From: Gemmobacter nectariphilus DSM 15620
GTDB lineage: Bacteria > Pseudomonadota > Alphaproteobacteria > Rhodobacterales > Rhodobacteraceae
Direction of reading: 5' to 3'
Assembly (NCBI RefSeq): GCF_000429765.1
Contig: NZ_AUCM01000006.1
Span: 124,001-188,000 of the forward strand
Length of the DNA: 64,000 bases
Of this stretch, positions 25,029 through 33,295 are shown one piece after another (the stretch's first letter is position 1; the number at the start of each line of letters is the position of its first letter). The notes under the pieces are model-generated. The model made no database searches, was not told where the DNA came from, and worked only from the letters and a program-made list of their open reading frames with translations. The position numbers and the translations under genes were made by a program.

Positions 25029-25814
25029 CTATTCGCGCTCGGCCAGCCGCGCCGCCATGCGCGCGGCAACCTCCTGCAACGGCGCAAGCAGCTTGTCGCG
25101 CGCCTCCTGCGGTCCCAGCGCGCTCAGCAGGTGGATGACGTTGACCGCCCCGAACACCCGCCCCCCGGCCATCACGGGAACGCCGATACTGGAAAACCGC
25201 CCCTCGTAATTCGCCCGCGAATAGCTGGGGTCCATCGTCGCATAGCCCTGCGCCCGCACCGTCTCCAGCCGCGCCTGCAAGGCCTGCGGATCGCGCGCCA
25301 GATCGTTTTGCGGTGCCGGATCGGCGGCGGCCCGGGCCACAAACGCCGCCCGCTCGGCCTCGGAACAATGGGCAAGCCAGGCCAGCCCCAGGCTGGTCAC
25401 CAGCATCGGCGCGCGAAAACCCGAGGCCCGGATGAAGCTCAGCGGTTCCGGCGGGCGCGACGAGGTGACGACCAGCATCGCATCGTGATCGAACAGCGCC
25501 ACATCCGAAGGCCAGCCGATGCGCTGGCGAAACCCGGCCAGATCGTCCGAAACGATGGCCCCCACCACCTTGTGCCGGTCATAGCCAGTCGCCAGCGACA
25601 GGGTCTTGCCGGTTGGCCGATAGACCGCCTGATCGGGGTCGCGCAGCACATAGCCGGCATGGATCAGCGTCTCCAGCATCCGCACCACGGTTGCCTTGTC
25701 GATGCCGGTCGCGCCGTGAATGCCCGCCACCGTCGCCGCAACGCCAGGGCGGTTCAGCGCCGCCAGCACATCCAGCACACGCAGGGCCGCCACCACCGGC
25801 TTGTAGGATGTCAT
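25029..25814 (-). CDS. IclR-family transcriptional regulator
   Basis: A 261-residue IclR protein: helix-turn-helix in ATVAGIHGATGIDKATVVRM, then the effector-binding domain with FSSIGVPVMAGGRVFGAVNV near residues 210-230. It is divergent from the acyl-CoA dehydrogenase genes, with only 98 bp between the starts. That gap holds a three-half-site palindromic operator, so it very probably controls the acyl-CoA degradation operon at 25.9-28.8 kb and its own synthesis. The effector is unknown. Confidence 0.9.
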   Translation of the reverse strand: MTSYKPVVAALRVLDVLAALNRPGVAATVAGIHGATGIDKATVVRMLETLIHAGYVLRDPDQAVYRPTGKTLSLATGYDRHKVVGAIVSDDLAGFRQRIGWPSDVALFDHDAMLVVTSSRPPEPLSFIRASGFRAPMLVTSLGLAWLAHCSEAERAAFVARAAADPAPQNDLARDPQALQARLETVRAQGYATMDPSYSRANYEGRFSSIGVPVMAGGRVFGAVNVIHLLSALGPQEARDKLLAPLQEVAARMAARLAERE

Positions 25815-25868
25815 CTTGCCCCCCTTTTCACGCGGCTGTTGCGCGGCCCGGGTTCCGTGCTAATCTTG

Positions 25869-25895
25869 ATGAAATCATATTTCATGTGATGAAAT
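25869..25895. promoter_or_regulatory. Three-half-site operator between iclR-type gene and acyl-CoA dehydrogenase operon
   Basis: ATGAAAT (25869-25875), ATTTCAT (25879-25885) and ATGAAAT (25889-25895) are each separated by exactly 3 bp, alternating in orientation. The first pair is a perfect inverted repeat. This is a very likely binding site for the IclR protein encoded to the left, just upstream of the ATG at 25913. Confidence 0.65.
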
Positions 25896-25912
25896 ATGGC
25901 AAGGGAGGAACC

Positions 25913-26902
25913 ATGGCATCGGATCTGATCGCCGACAGCGCGCGGCGCCTGTTCGCGCAGCATGGCGGCTTTGCGGACGGCTGGCCCGCCGCACTGTGGC
26001 AAGCCATCGAAGAGGCAGGCTTTGCCCTGTCGCTGCTCACCGAAGACGACGGCGGCTTCGGCCTTGACCCCGACGAGGCGATGGAGCCGCTGCGCATCTC
26101 GGCCTCGGTGGCGGCGCCGGTGCCGCTGGCGGAAACCATGCTGGCCAACTGGCTGCTGGCCCGCGCCGGCCTGCCGCTGGCCGAAGGCCCGGCCGCCGTG
26201 GTCTTCGCTGCGCCGCGTCAGGTGCCGTTCGGCCGCCACCTCGCCCTTCTGGTCACCTGCACCGCGCAGGGCGAAAGGTGCCGGCTGTCAACTTATGCGG
26301 TTGCCGGTGGCGACTGGCAGCACGGCAGTTCCATCGCGGGCGAGCCGCGCGACGATCTGGCCAGCCTGCCCGCCCCGACCGGCAGCGCGACCCTGCACCT
26401 GAACCCGCAGGTGCCGCGCGCCATCGCAGCTGCCCTGCGCGCCCAGCAGATCGCCGGCGCGCTGCAATCGGTGCTGGAGATGACAACCCGCTATGCTGGC
26501 GAACGGGTGCAGTTCGGCCGCGCGCTTGGCAAGTTTCAGGCGATCCAGCAATACCTTGCGACCATGGCCGCCGAAACCGCCGCCGCCGGGGCCGCGGCCC
26601 AGATGGCAGCGCTCGCCCTGCCGCTGGTGGACGATCACCCGGACCGGCTGGTTCTGCTGGCCGCCGCCGCCAAGATCCGCACGGGCGAGGCGGCGGGCAA
26701 GGTCGCGGAACTGGCGCATCAGATCCACGGCGCCATCGGCTTCAGCCAGGAATACCCGCTGCACCCGCTGACCCGCCGCCTGTGGACCTGGCGCGACGAC
26801 CACGGGCACGAGGCTGACTGGGCCGCCACCCTTGGCGCGGCCCTGGCCGCTGGCGGCCCGCTCTGGCCGCAGATCACCGCCCTGCAATCGGACCGCTTCT
26901 GA
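25913..26902 (+). CDS. Acyl-CoA dehydrogenase-family subunit, short form
   Basis: A 329-residue protein, about 50 shorter than usual acyl-CoA dehydrogenases. The C-terminal helical domain is clear (TRYAGERVQFGRALGKFQAI; HQIHGAIGFSQEYPLHPLTR). The middle beta-domain with the CxxE/S FAD- and substrate-contact motifs is degenerate (LLVTCTAQGERCRLSTYAV). GGGAGG precedes the ATG. It is coupled by a one-base overlap to a normal-length dehydrogenase. In actinobacterial steroid degradation such pairs form alpha2beta2 heterotetramers with one active site per pair; that is my inference here too. Confidence 0.85.
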   Translation: MASDLIADSARRLFAQHGGFADGWPAALWQAIEEAGFALSLLTEDDGGFGLDPDEAMEPLRISASVAAPVPLAETMLANWLLARAGLPLAEGPAAVVFAAPRQVPFGRHLALLVTCTAQGERCRLSTYAVAGGDWQHGSSIAGEPRDDLASLPAPTGSATLHLNPQVPRAIAAALRAQQIAGALQSVLEMTTRYAGERVQFGRALGKFQAIQQYLATMAAETAAAGAAAQMAALALPLVDDHPDRLVLLAAAAKIRTGEAAGKVAELAHQIHGAIGFSQEYPLHPLTRRLWTWRDDHGHEADWAATLGAALAAGGPLWPQITALQSDRF

Positions 26903-28035
26903 TGACCGCGCTGACCTTTCCCCTGCCCGACCAACGCACCGACCACGCCGCCCTGCGCGCCGAGGTCCGCGCCTTTCTGCGCGACACCCTGCCGCCCGAC
27001 TACCCGGCCGCCGACCGCGCCCGCAGCTGGACCGGCTTTGACGCCGATTTCAGCCGCGCCCTTGGCGCTGCGGGCTATATCGGCATGACCTGGCCCACCG
27101 AATACGGCGGCCACGCCCGCAGCCCGGTGGAACGCCATGTGGTGATGGAGGAACTGCTCGCCGCCGGCGCCCCTGTCGCCGCCCACTGGATCGCCGACCG
27201 CCAAAGCGCCCCGATGATCCTGCGCAATGGCACCGAGGACCAGCGCCGCACCATCCTGCCCCGCATCGCCGCAGGCGAGTGCTATTTCTGCATCGGCATG
27301 AGCGAGCCTGACAGCGGATCCGACCTTGCCTCGGTGCGGATGCGGGCAGAACGCACCGCCACCGGCTGGCGGCTGAGCGGCACCAAACTGTGGACCACCT
27401 ACGCCCACGAATCGCATTACATGATCTGCTTTTGCCGCACCGGCCCGGCCGAGGATCGTCACGGCGGCACCAGCCAGTTCCTGATCGACATGTCGCTGCC
27501 CGGCATCACCGTCCGCCCGGTGCTGGACATCGCGGGCGAACATCACTTCAACGAATGCAGCTTTGACGGCGTGGAACTGCCCGACAGCGCCCTTCTGGGC
27601 CGCGAAGGCGACGGCTGGGCGCAGGTCATGTCGGAACTCTCGTTCGAACGCAGCGGGCCGGAACGGTTCCTGTCCTCGTTCGCGCTGCTCGAGGAAATGG
27701 CCCGGCTGGGCGCGGGCACCCCGGCGGCCGAGGCTTCGGTCGGCCGCCTTGCCGCCCATACGCTGGTGCTGCGCCACATGTCGCAATCCATCGCCGGCCG
27801 GCTGGAGCGCGGCGAAAAGCCCGACCTGCACGCCGCCATCGTCAAGGATCTGGGCGCGCTGCTGGAACAGGAAACCCCCGAACGCGCGCGCGAGGTCATC
27901 AACCCCGCCACCGCCGACGCCGCCTATGCCGCGACCTTCGCGCGCATCCGGCAACTGGCGCCCTGCTTTTCCCTGCGCGGTGGCACGCGCGAGGTGCTGC
28001 GCGGTATCATCGCCCGCGGCCTAGGCCTGAGATAG
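26902..28035 (+). CDS. Acyl-CoA dehydrogenase, full-length partner
   Basis: A 377-residue flavoenzyme. The N-terminal helical domain has GYIGMTWPTEYGG; the beta-domain motif CIGMSEPDSGSDLAS and the following LSGTKLWTTYA are intact; the C-terminal part ends in LRGGTREVLRGIIARGLGLR. It oxidises an acyl-CoA to the 2-enoyl-CoA, passing electrons to ETF. It shares one base (TGATG) with the short dehydrogenase gene and is followed after 10 bp by a crotonase, so a beta-oxidation spiral for a specific acid is likely. Confidence 0.9.
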   Translation: MTALTFPLPDQRTDHAALRAEVRAFLRDTLPPDYPAADRARSWTGFDADFSRALGAAGYIGMTWPTEYGGHARSPVERHVVMEELLAAGAPVAAHWIADRQSAPMILRNGTEDQRRTILPRIAAGECYFCIGMSEPDSGSDLASVRMRAERTATGWRLSGTKLWTTYAHESHYMICFCRTGPAEDRHGGTSQFLIDMSLPGITVRPVLDIAGEHHFNECSFDGVELPDSALLGREGDGWAQVMSELSFERSGPERFLSSFALLEEMARLGAGTPAAEASVGRLAAHTLVLRHMSQSIAGRLERGEKPDLHAAIVKDLGALLEQETPERAREVINPATADAAYAATFARIRQLAPCFSLRGGTREVLRGIIARGLGLR

Positions 28036-28045
28036 GAGACCCCCC

Positions 28046-28840
28046 ATGCCCATCGTCCTTTCCGAAACCGATGCCGATGGCGTCGTCACCATCACCCTGA
28101 ACGACCCCGAAACCCGCAACGCCATTTCCGGCCTGCCGATGATCGAGGCGCTGCTGGCCGCGCTGGACGCCGCCGAGGCGGACCCGGCATCGCGCGTCAT
28201 CGTGCTGACTGGCGCCGGCAGTGCGTTTTCCTCGGGCGGCAACATCAAGGCCATGTCGCCCGGACAGGGGCTGGTGGACGATCTGCCCGCCCAGACCCGG
28301 CGCAACTACAAGACCGGCATCCAGCGCCTGCCGCTGGCGATGGAGGCGCTGGAGCTTCCGGTGATCGCCGCCGTCAACGGCCCGGCCATCGGCGCAGGCT
28401 GCGATCTGACCCTGATGTGCGACATCCGCATCGCCGGCCGCGCGGCGAAATTCGCCGAAAGCTTCGTGCGGCTGGGCATCATTCCCGGCGATGGCGGCGC
28501 CTGGCTGCTGCCCCGTGCGGTCGGCTTTGCCAAGGCCAGCGAAATGGCCCTGACCGGCGATCTGGTCGATGCCGACGAGGCGCTGCGCATCGGCCTTGTC
28601 TCGCGCGTGGTCGATGACGCCGCCCTGCTGGACGAGGCCCGCGCGATGGCCCGCCGCATCGCCGCCCATTCGCCCCATGCCACGCGCATGACCAAACGTC
28701 TGCTGCGTCAGGCCTGGAACAATTCCCTGCCTGCGGTGCTGGACATGTCCGCCGCGATGCAGGCCGTCGCCCACCATACCGATGATTACCACGCCGCCCT
28801 GGCGCGCATGGTCTCGGGCGCCGCGCGGGTCAATCGCTAG
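28046..28840 (+). CDS. Enoyl-CoA hydratase/isomerase (crotonase family)
   Basis: A 264-residue crotonase-fold protein. The oxyanion-hole segments are visible as GAGSAFSSGGNIKAM and NGPAIGAGCDLTLMCDIRIA. The E/G positions that carry the two catalytic glutamates in true hydratases lie in ESFVRLGIIPGDGGAWLLPR, where the first is retained as the family E/R pattern and the second reads Gly-Asp. It probably hydrates or isomerises the enoyl-CoA made by the two preceding dehydrogenase subunits, with which it forms an operon. Confidence 0.87.
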   Translation: MPIVLSETDADGVVTITLNDPETRNAISGLPMIEALLAALDAAEADPASRVIVLTGAGSAFSSGGNIKAMSPGQGLVDDLPAQTRRNYKTGIQRLPLAMEALELPVIAAVNGPAIGAGCDLTLMCDIRIAGRAAKFAESFVRLGIIPGDGGAWLLPRAVGFAKASEMALTGDLVDADEALRIGLVSRVVDDAALLDEARAMARRIAAHSPHATRMTKRLLRQAWNNSLPAVLDMSAAMQAVAHHTDDYHAALARMVSGAARVNR

Positions 28841-28854
28841 GCGAGCCCCGCGCC

Positions 28855-28927
28855 TTTTCATCTGTCCGAAAATATCCCGGGGGGTGAATTGGCGCGGCAC
28901 GCGCCAAGAGGGGGGCTGGCCCCCCTC
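28855..28927 (-). repeat. 3'-end intergenic repeat, copy 4 (downstream of luxR-type gene)
   Basis: Read leftward from the stop at 28929: hairpin GAGGGGGGC-tg-GCCCCCCTC (28908-28927) beginning 1 bp after the stop, hairpin TTGGCGCG-gca-CGCGCCAA (28889-28907), then CCCCGGGATATTTT and tail CGGACAGATGAAAA (28855-28884). It nearly duplicates copy 2, 14.5 kb away, in the same orientation. Confidence 0.78.
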
Positions 28928-28928
28928 G

Positions 28929-29480
28929 CTACCCCCGTCCGGTCAGCCGCGCCACCAGTTCGGCGGCCTTGCCCACATCCAGCTTGCGCATGATGGCCGA
29001 CCGATGCACCTCGACCGTCCGGGGGGAAATCCCCAGCGCCTGGCCGATTTCCTTGCTGGTGAACCCGTTCACCACATAGCGCGCGACCTCACGTTCGCGC
29101 AGCGTCAGAACCTCGGTCCCGCTCATCCGCTCGGGCACCGGGTCAAAGGCCCAGAGCGTCAGCCGAAACGGCTCGTCCGGCGTCAGGGTCCGCCCGCGCG
29201 CCCGCATCCACAGCGTCCGGCCGCTGCGGCAGCGCATGAAGCGTTCGTCCTCGTGCCGCTGCTGGCCCGCCAGACGCCGCGCCCAGCGGCTGCCGGTCTT
29301 TTCATAATCGACGCTGGACGGATACAGCAGCCGAACCGACTGCCCTTCGATCTCGGCCTGCGGCCAGCCGAACAGCGCCTCGAATTCCGCATTCACCAGC
29401 AGAACCCGCCGATGCGACAGGATCGACAGCGCAACTGGCGCCTCGTGAAAGCCAAGCGGGGCAAGGTCGGGGTCGGGCAT
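28929..29480 (-). CDS. PAS-domain LuxR/FixJ-type transcriptional regulator
   Basis: A 183-residue regulator. A PAS domain (about 8-110: APVALSILSHRRVLLVNAEF, then FGWPQAEIEGQ) precedes a C-terminal LuxR helix-turn-helix (LTLREREVARYVVNGFTSKE, then RTVEVHRSAIMRKL). There is no receiver domain, so control is probably by a ligand or redox state sensed by PAS rather than phosphorylation. It is divergent from the thiolase-ligase genes; three TACGCA-like half-sites lie in the 100-bp gap. It probably activates them. Confidence 0.9.
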   Translation of the reverse strand: MPDPDLAPLGFHEAPVALSILSHRRVLLVNAEFEALFGWPQAEIEGQSVRLLYPSSVDYEKTGSRWARRLAGQQRHEDERFMRCRSGRTLWMRARGRTLTPDEPFRLTLWAFDPVPERMSGTEVLTLREREVARYVVNGFTSKEIGQALGISPRTVEVHRSAIMRKLDVGKAAELVARLTGRG

Positions 29481-29491
29481 CCGGGGCCTGC

Positions 29492-29530
29492 TACGTATTT
29501 TCTACGCATCTTTCTAGGTGAAACTGCGTA
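29492..29530. promoter_or_regulatory. Three phased half-sites between luxR-type and thiolase genes
   Basis: TACGTA (29492-29497), TACGCA (29503-29508) and TGCGTA (29525-29530) start 11 and 22 bp apart, so all face the same side of the helix. The last two form an inverted repeat. They are likely sites for the PAS-LuxR protein. Confidence 0.55.
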
Positions 29531-29580
29531 TTCCGCCAAGCCCCGCGCCGCGCGATGCTGCCCCGAATGGAGGACGGATC

Positions 29581-30744
29581 ATGCAAGACATCCACATCAT
29601 CGGCAGCGGGCACACCCGCTTTGGCCGGCTGAGCGAGACGCTGGAACAGCTGATCGTCGAGGCTGCGCAAGAGGCGATCGCCGAATCCGGCCTTGACCCC
29701 GCAGACATCGACGCGGTGTTTCTGGGGCATTTCAACTCGGGCCTGGTGGCCGATGGCTTTGCCTCGTCGCTGATCCATCAGGCGCATCCGGCGCTGCGGT
29801 TCAAGCCGGCGGCGCGCTGTGAAAACGCCTGCGCATCGGGCGCGGCGGCGATCCATGCCGGGATCAACCAGATCCTTTCCGGCAAGGCACGGCATGTGCT
29901 GGTGGTGGGCGCCGAAAAGATGACCCACCGGTCCACCCCCGACGTGACGGCCGCGCTGGCAGGCGCCGGCTATCAGAACGACCCGGCCGAGGCCGCGCTC
30001 AGCTTTCCGCAGGTCTTTGCCATTGCCGCCCAGACCTATGCCGACCGCCACAGCGACCCGATGGACGCCATGGCCCGCATCGCCGCCAAGAACCACGCCA
30101 ATGCGATGAAGAACCCGCTGGCGCAGATGCACAAGCCCTTTACCTATGACTTCTGCCGCGAGGTCAGCGACAAGAACCCGCTGATCGCGCCGCCCTTGCG
30201 GCTGTCGGATTGCTCGCTGGTGACCGATGGCGCGGCGGCCATCGTGCTGTCTGGCGATGCGGCCTCGGCCGGGCGCCGGGTGCGGATCGCGGCGGCGGAA
30301 CATGTGTCGGACTATCTGCCGATGTCGCGGCGCGATTTCGTCGCATTCGAGGGGCCAGAGCGCGCGATTGCCGCCGCCTATGCCAAGGCGGGCATCGGCG
30401 TCGACGATCTGGACTTTGCCGAGGTGCATGACTGCTTCACCTCGGCCGAGCTGCTGACCTACGAGGCGATGGGCCTTGCCCCCAAGGGCCAGGGCGCCCG
30501 CGCCATCGAGGAAGGCCGCGTGATGGCCGACGGCAAGACCCCGGTGAACCTGTCGGGCGGGCTGAAGGCCAAGGGGCACCCGGTGGGCGCGACCGGCGTT
30601 TCCATGCATGCCATTGCCTTCCGCCAGCTGACCGGACAGGCCGGCGATATGCAGCGCCAGGGCGCCGAATGGGGCCTGACCTTCAACATGGGCGGGGCGG
30701 CGGTGGCGAACTATGCCACCGTCCTTCAGGCCGACCGCGCCTGA
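29581..30744 (+). CDS. Thiolase-family acetyl-CoA C-acyltransferase (SCP2-like)
   Basis: A 387-residue thiolase. The acylated Cys lies in ARCENACASGAAAI, the His region is HDCFTSAELLTYEAMG, and the C-terminal GGLKAKGHPVGATG holds the second His. The wording and length fit the SCP2/non-decarboxylating degradative branch that cleaves 3-oxoacyl-CoA of branched or cyclic acids. GGAGG precedes the ATG at 29581. It is followed after 7 bp by an acyl-CoA ligase and is divergent from the PAS-LuxR gene. Confidence 0.88.
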   Translation: MQDIHIIGSGHTRFGRLSETLEQLIVEAAQEAIAESGLDPADIDAVFLGHFNSGLVADGFASSLIHQAHPALRFKPAARCENACASGAAAIHAGINQILSGKARHVLVVGAEKMTHRSTPDVTAALAGAGYQNDPAEAALSFPQVFAIAAQTYADRHSDPMDAMARIAAKNHANAMKNPLAQMHKPFTYDFCREVSDKNPLIAPPLRLSDCSLVTDGAAAIVLSGDAASAGRRVRIAAAEHVSDYLPMSRRDFVAFEGPERAIAAAYAKAGIGVDDLDFAEVHDCFTSAELLTYEAMGLAPKGQGARAIEEGRVMADGKTPVNLSGGLKAKGHPVGATGVSMHAIAFRQLTGQAGDMQRQGAEWGLTFNMGGAAVANYATVLQADRA

Positions 30745-30751
30745 GGCTGCG

Positions 30752-32239
30752 ATGAGCATCGCCAACTGGCTGTACCAGACCGCGCGGTCCTGGCCGTCGA
30801 ACCCTGCGATCCATGATGGCGATGTGCTGCTGCACGATTATGCCGGGCTGTTGCAGGCGGTCTGCGACCGCGCCGCCGATCTGGCGGCGCGGGGCATCGG
30901 GGCGGGCGATCGGGTCGCGATCTTTGCCAGGAACGCCCCCGACTATATTGCCGCGCTGCACGCCATCTGGTGGCTGGGCGCGGTGACCGTGCCGGTGAAC
31001 CACAAGCTGCACCCGCGCGAAGCGGAATGGATCCTGGATCATTCCGGCGCCGCGCTGATCTATACCGACACGGGCGATCTGTTCCCCGGCCGGGCGGAAC
31101 TGGCGCTTGGCGCCCCGGTTCCGGGCGGCGCGCCGGTGACGCCCCCCGCCCCGCGCGATGGCAGCGACCTGGCCTGGCTGTTCTATACCTCGGGCACCAC
31201 GGGGCGGCCGAAGGGCGTGATGCTCAGCCATGACAATCTGGTGCAGGCCTCGCTGTCCTATGCGACCGATGTGGACCGGCCGCAGCCGGGCGACCACATG
31301 CTGTATGCCGCGCCGATGTCACATGGCGCGGGGCTTTACATGTTCGCCCAGATCCGGGCCGCCGGGGCGCATCTGATCCCGCCCTCGCGCGGGTTCGACA
31401 GCGCCGAAATCATCGCGCTGGCCGAAAGCCGCGGCGGGCTGGTGATGTTCGCGGCCCCCACCATGGTCAAGCGCCTGATCGCCCTTGCGCGCGAAACCGG
31501 CTGGACGGGCGAGGGGCTGCGCACGATTATCTATGGCGGCGGCCCGATGTATGCCGCCGACATCGACGAGGCGCTGGAACAGCTCGGCCCCCGGTTTGTT
31601 CAGATATATGGACAGGGTGAAAGCCCGATGACCATATCCTATCTGTCGCGGGACCTGGTCGCCGATACCTCGCACCCGAACTGGCGGGGGCGCCGCGCTT
31701 CGGTGGGCGTGGCGCAGGCAGCGGTAACACTGGCGATCCTGGGACCGGACGATGCGCCGCTGCCGGCTGGCGAGACGGGCGAGATCTGCCTGAAGGCACC
31801 GACCGTCATGCAGGGCTACTGGCAGAACCCCGAGGCCAGCGCCGAAACGCTGCGGAACGGCTGGCTGCATACTGGCGATCTGGGGCATCTGGACGGCGAC
31901 GGCTTTCTGCACCTGACCGACCGCAGCAAGGATGTGATCATCTCGGGCGGCACCAACATCTACCCGCGCGAGGTCGAAGAGGTGCTGCTGCGCCACCCTG
32001 CGGTGTTCGAGGTTGCCGTGGTGGGCGAGCCCGAGCCCGAATGGGGCGAACAGGTGGTGGCCTTTGTCGTCTTCGTGCCCGGCCAGTCGGTGGACAGCGC
32101 CGTGCTGGACCGCTGGTGCCGCGACAATATCGCGGCGTTCAAGCGGCCGAAACGCTATGAATTCCCCGAGGCGCTGCCCAAGAATAGCTATGGCAAGGTT
32201 CTGAAAACAGACCTTCGCAGCCAGTTGAAACCGCGATGA
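30752..32239 (+). CDS. AMP-forming acyl-CoA synthetase
   Basis: A 495-residue adenylate-forming enzyme that activates a carboxylic acid to its CoA ester. Motifs in order are the P-loop FYTSGTTGRPKGVMLSH, the A5 IYGQGES, the GWLHTGDLGHLDGDG motif with the Asp that binds ribose, the hinge DRSKDVIISGGTNIYPREVE, and PKNSYGKVLK with the catalytic Lys. It follows the thiolase in the same operon and would supply the substrate for the local beta-oxidation genes. The acid is unknown. The start at 30752 has only a weak ribosome-binding site. Confidence 0.92.
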   Translation: MSIANWLYQTARSWPSNPAIHDGDVLLHDYAGLLQAVCDRAADLAARGIGAGDRVAIFARNAPDYIAALHAIWWLGAVTVPVNHKLHPREAEWILDHSGAALIYTDTGDLFPGRAELALGAPVPGGAPVTPPAPRDGSDLAWLFYTSGTTGRPKGVMLSHDNLVQASLSYATDVDRPQPGDHMLYAAPMSHGAGLYMFAQIRAAGAHLIPPSRGFDSAEIIALAESRGGLVMFAAPTMVKRLIALARETGWTGEGLRTIIYGGGPMYAADIDEALEQLGPRFVQIYGQGESPMTISYLSRDLVADTSHPNWRGRRASVGVAQAAVTLAILGPDDAPLPAGETGEICLKAPTVMQGYWQNPEASAETLRNGWLHTGDLGHLDGDGFLHLTDRSKDVIISGGTNIYPREVEEVLLRHPAVFEVAVVGEPEPEWGEQVVAFVVFVPGQSVDSAVLDRWCRDNIAAFKRPKRYEFPEALPKNSYGKVLKTDLRSQLKPR

Positions 32240-32247
32240 AGCCCTGG

Positions 32248-33033
32248 TCAGATCGTGTCGCGCGGCGGCACGGTCAGGCCCTTGATCCGCGTCTTGAGGT
32301 AGTCGGGGCCGAACTGGCGCCCGATCGCCTCGTGCATCTGGCGGGCGATTTCGGGCATCACCGCTTCCATCCGGTTCAGCGGCCCGGCCACGGTCAACGC
32401 ATAGACCCGGTCGGATTCAACGATGGGCAACGAGACCCCGCCCAGATCGATACTATAGTTGGACGCACTGCGGAACCAGCCCCGGTGAAGGCCAGCGCGG
32501 ATCTGATCCTCGACCGCCTCGACGCTCATGGGGGTGCCAGAACCATAGCGCTCGAACTCGACCTTGCGCAGCAGGGCGGCGCGCTGGTTTTCCGGCCACT
32601 GGCTGATGATCGAATGCCCCGAGGCGGTGGCGTGAATCGGGATGCGCTGCCCGACCTCGGCCGCATAGCGGACCCGCGCGGCCGAGTGGATCACCTCGAG
32701 AAACACCACGCTGGTCCCGGCGGCGGCGCCCACGCAAACCGTCTCGCCCGTGCGCTCGGCAAGGTCGCGCGCGATGCGCAGCAGCGATTCCGGCAGCGGC
32801 TCGGCCGCGACGATGGCCTGCGCGAGCGACAGCCAGCGCGGGGTCGGATAGAACCGTCCGCGCCCTTCGGGTTCGAACAGAAAGCCCCGCCCGCTCAGCG
32901 TGGACAGCAGGTTGAACGTGGACGACCGCGGCCAGCCGAAATGCTGCGACACCTCTGCCAGACTGGCGGGCTTGCCGCGATCTGCAAAGAACTCCAGCAA
33001 ATCCAGCACGTTGGCAACCTGCCTGACAAGCAT
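32248..33033 (-). CDS. IclR-family transcriptional regulator
   Basis: A 261-residue IclR protein: winged helix with LVRQVANVLDLLEFFADRG, then SLAEVSQHFGWPRSSTFNLL, and effector domain with HATASGHSIISQWP. AAAGGACC precedes the ATG at 33033; the open frame reaches 33213 but the start there has no site. It is convergent with the ligase gene (8-bp gap) and divergent from TRAP system 3, so it most likely controls the TRAP/CoA-transferase island to its right. A TTGTC...GACAA repeat lies between. Confidence 0.9.
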   Translation of the reverse strand: MLVRQVANVLDLLEFFADRGKPASLAEVSQHFGWPRSSTFNLLSTLSGRGFLFEPEGRGRFYPTPRWLSLAQAIVAAEPLPESLLRIARDLAERTGETVCVGAAAGTSVVFLEVIHSAARVRYAAEVGQRIPIHATASGHSIISQWPENQRAALLRKVEFERYGSGTPMSVEAVEDQIRAGLHRGWFRSASNYSIDLGGVSLPIVESDRVYALTVAGPLNRMEAVMPEIARQMHEAIGRQFGPDYLKTRIKGLTVPPRDTI

Positions 33034-33079
33034 GATTGGTCCTTTCGTGGCGTTCGGGGGCACGGCGCGCGCAACCTGA

Positions 33080-33099
33080 TTGTCTAGATATAAGGACAA
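33080..33099. promoter_or_regulatory. Inverted repeat in the iclR-type/TRAP system 3 divergent region
   Basis: TTGTC (33080-33084) and GACAA (33095-33099) flank an A/T-rich 10-bp spacer, 47 bp upstream of the IclR start. A possible -35 TTGACA (33190-33195) facing the TRAP genes has only a poor -10 (TTCATT) at 17 bp. Confidence 0.35.
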
Positions 33100-33295
33100 A
33101 ACATACAGTCGCAACTGACTTCTGCGAACCCCCGTCGGCATTGACCTGCGCAAACGCCCGGATCCGCCCCCAAACATCGGCATTGTTTGTTGACATGACC
33201 GCCCCAGTCGCATTCATTCACATATAAGAACCATCTGTATAAATAGACGAACACTGCCAGCCCGCGCCACGGGCCCAAGGCAGAAGGGGAGGACA

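Noticed and set aside
18283-32239. A steroid or bile-acid degradation cluster
   Set aside because: KstD-like and heteromeric dehydrogenase genes hint at it, but no other steroid genes are present, the two sets are in different operons, and the BASS transporter at 59 kb is of the SLC10A7 branch and far away.
33190-33218. Sigma-70 promoter TTGACA...TTCATT before TRAP system 3
   Set aside because: The -35 is perfect but the -10 matches at only three positions, so I did not list it as a promoter by itself.
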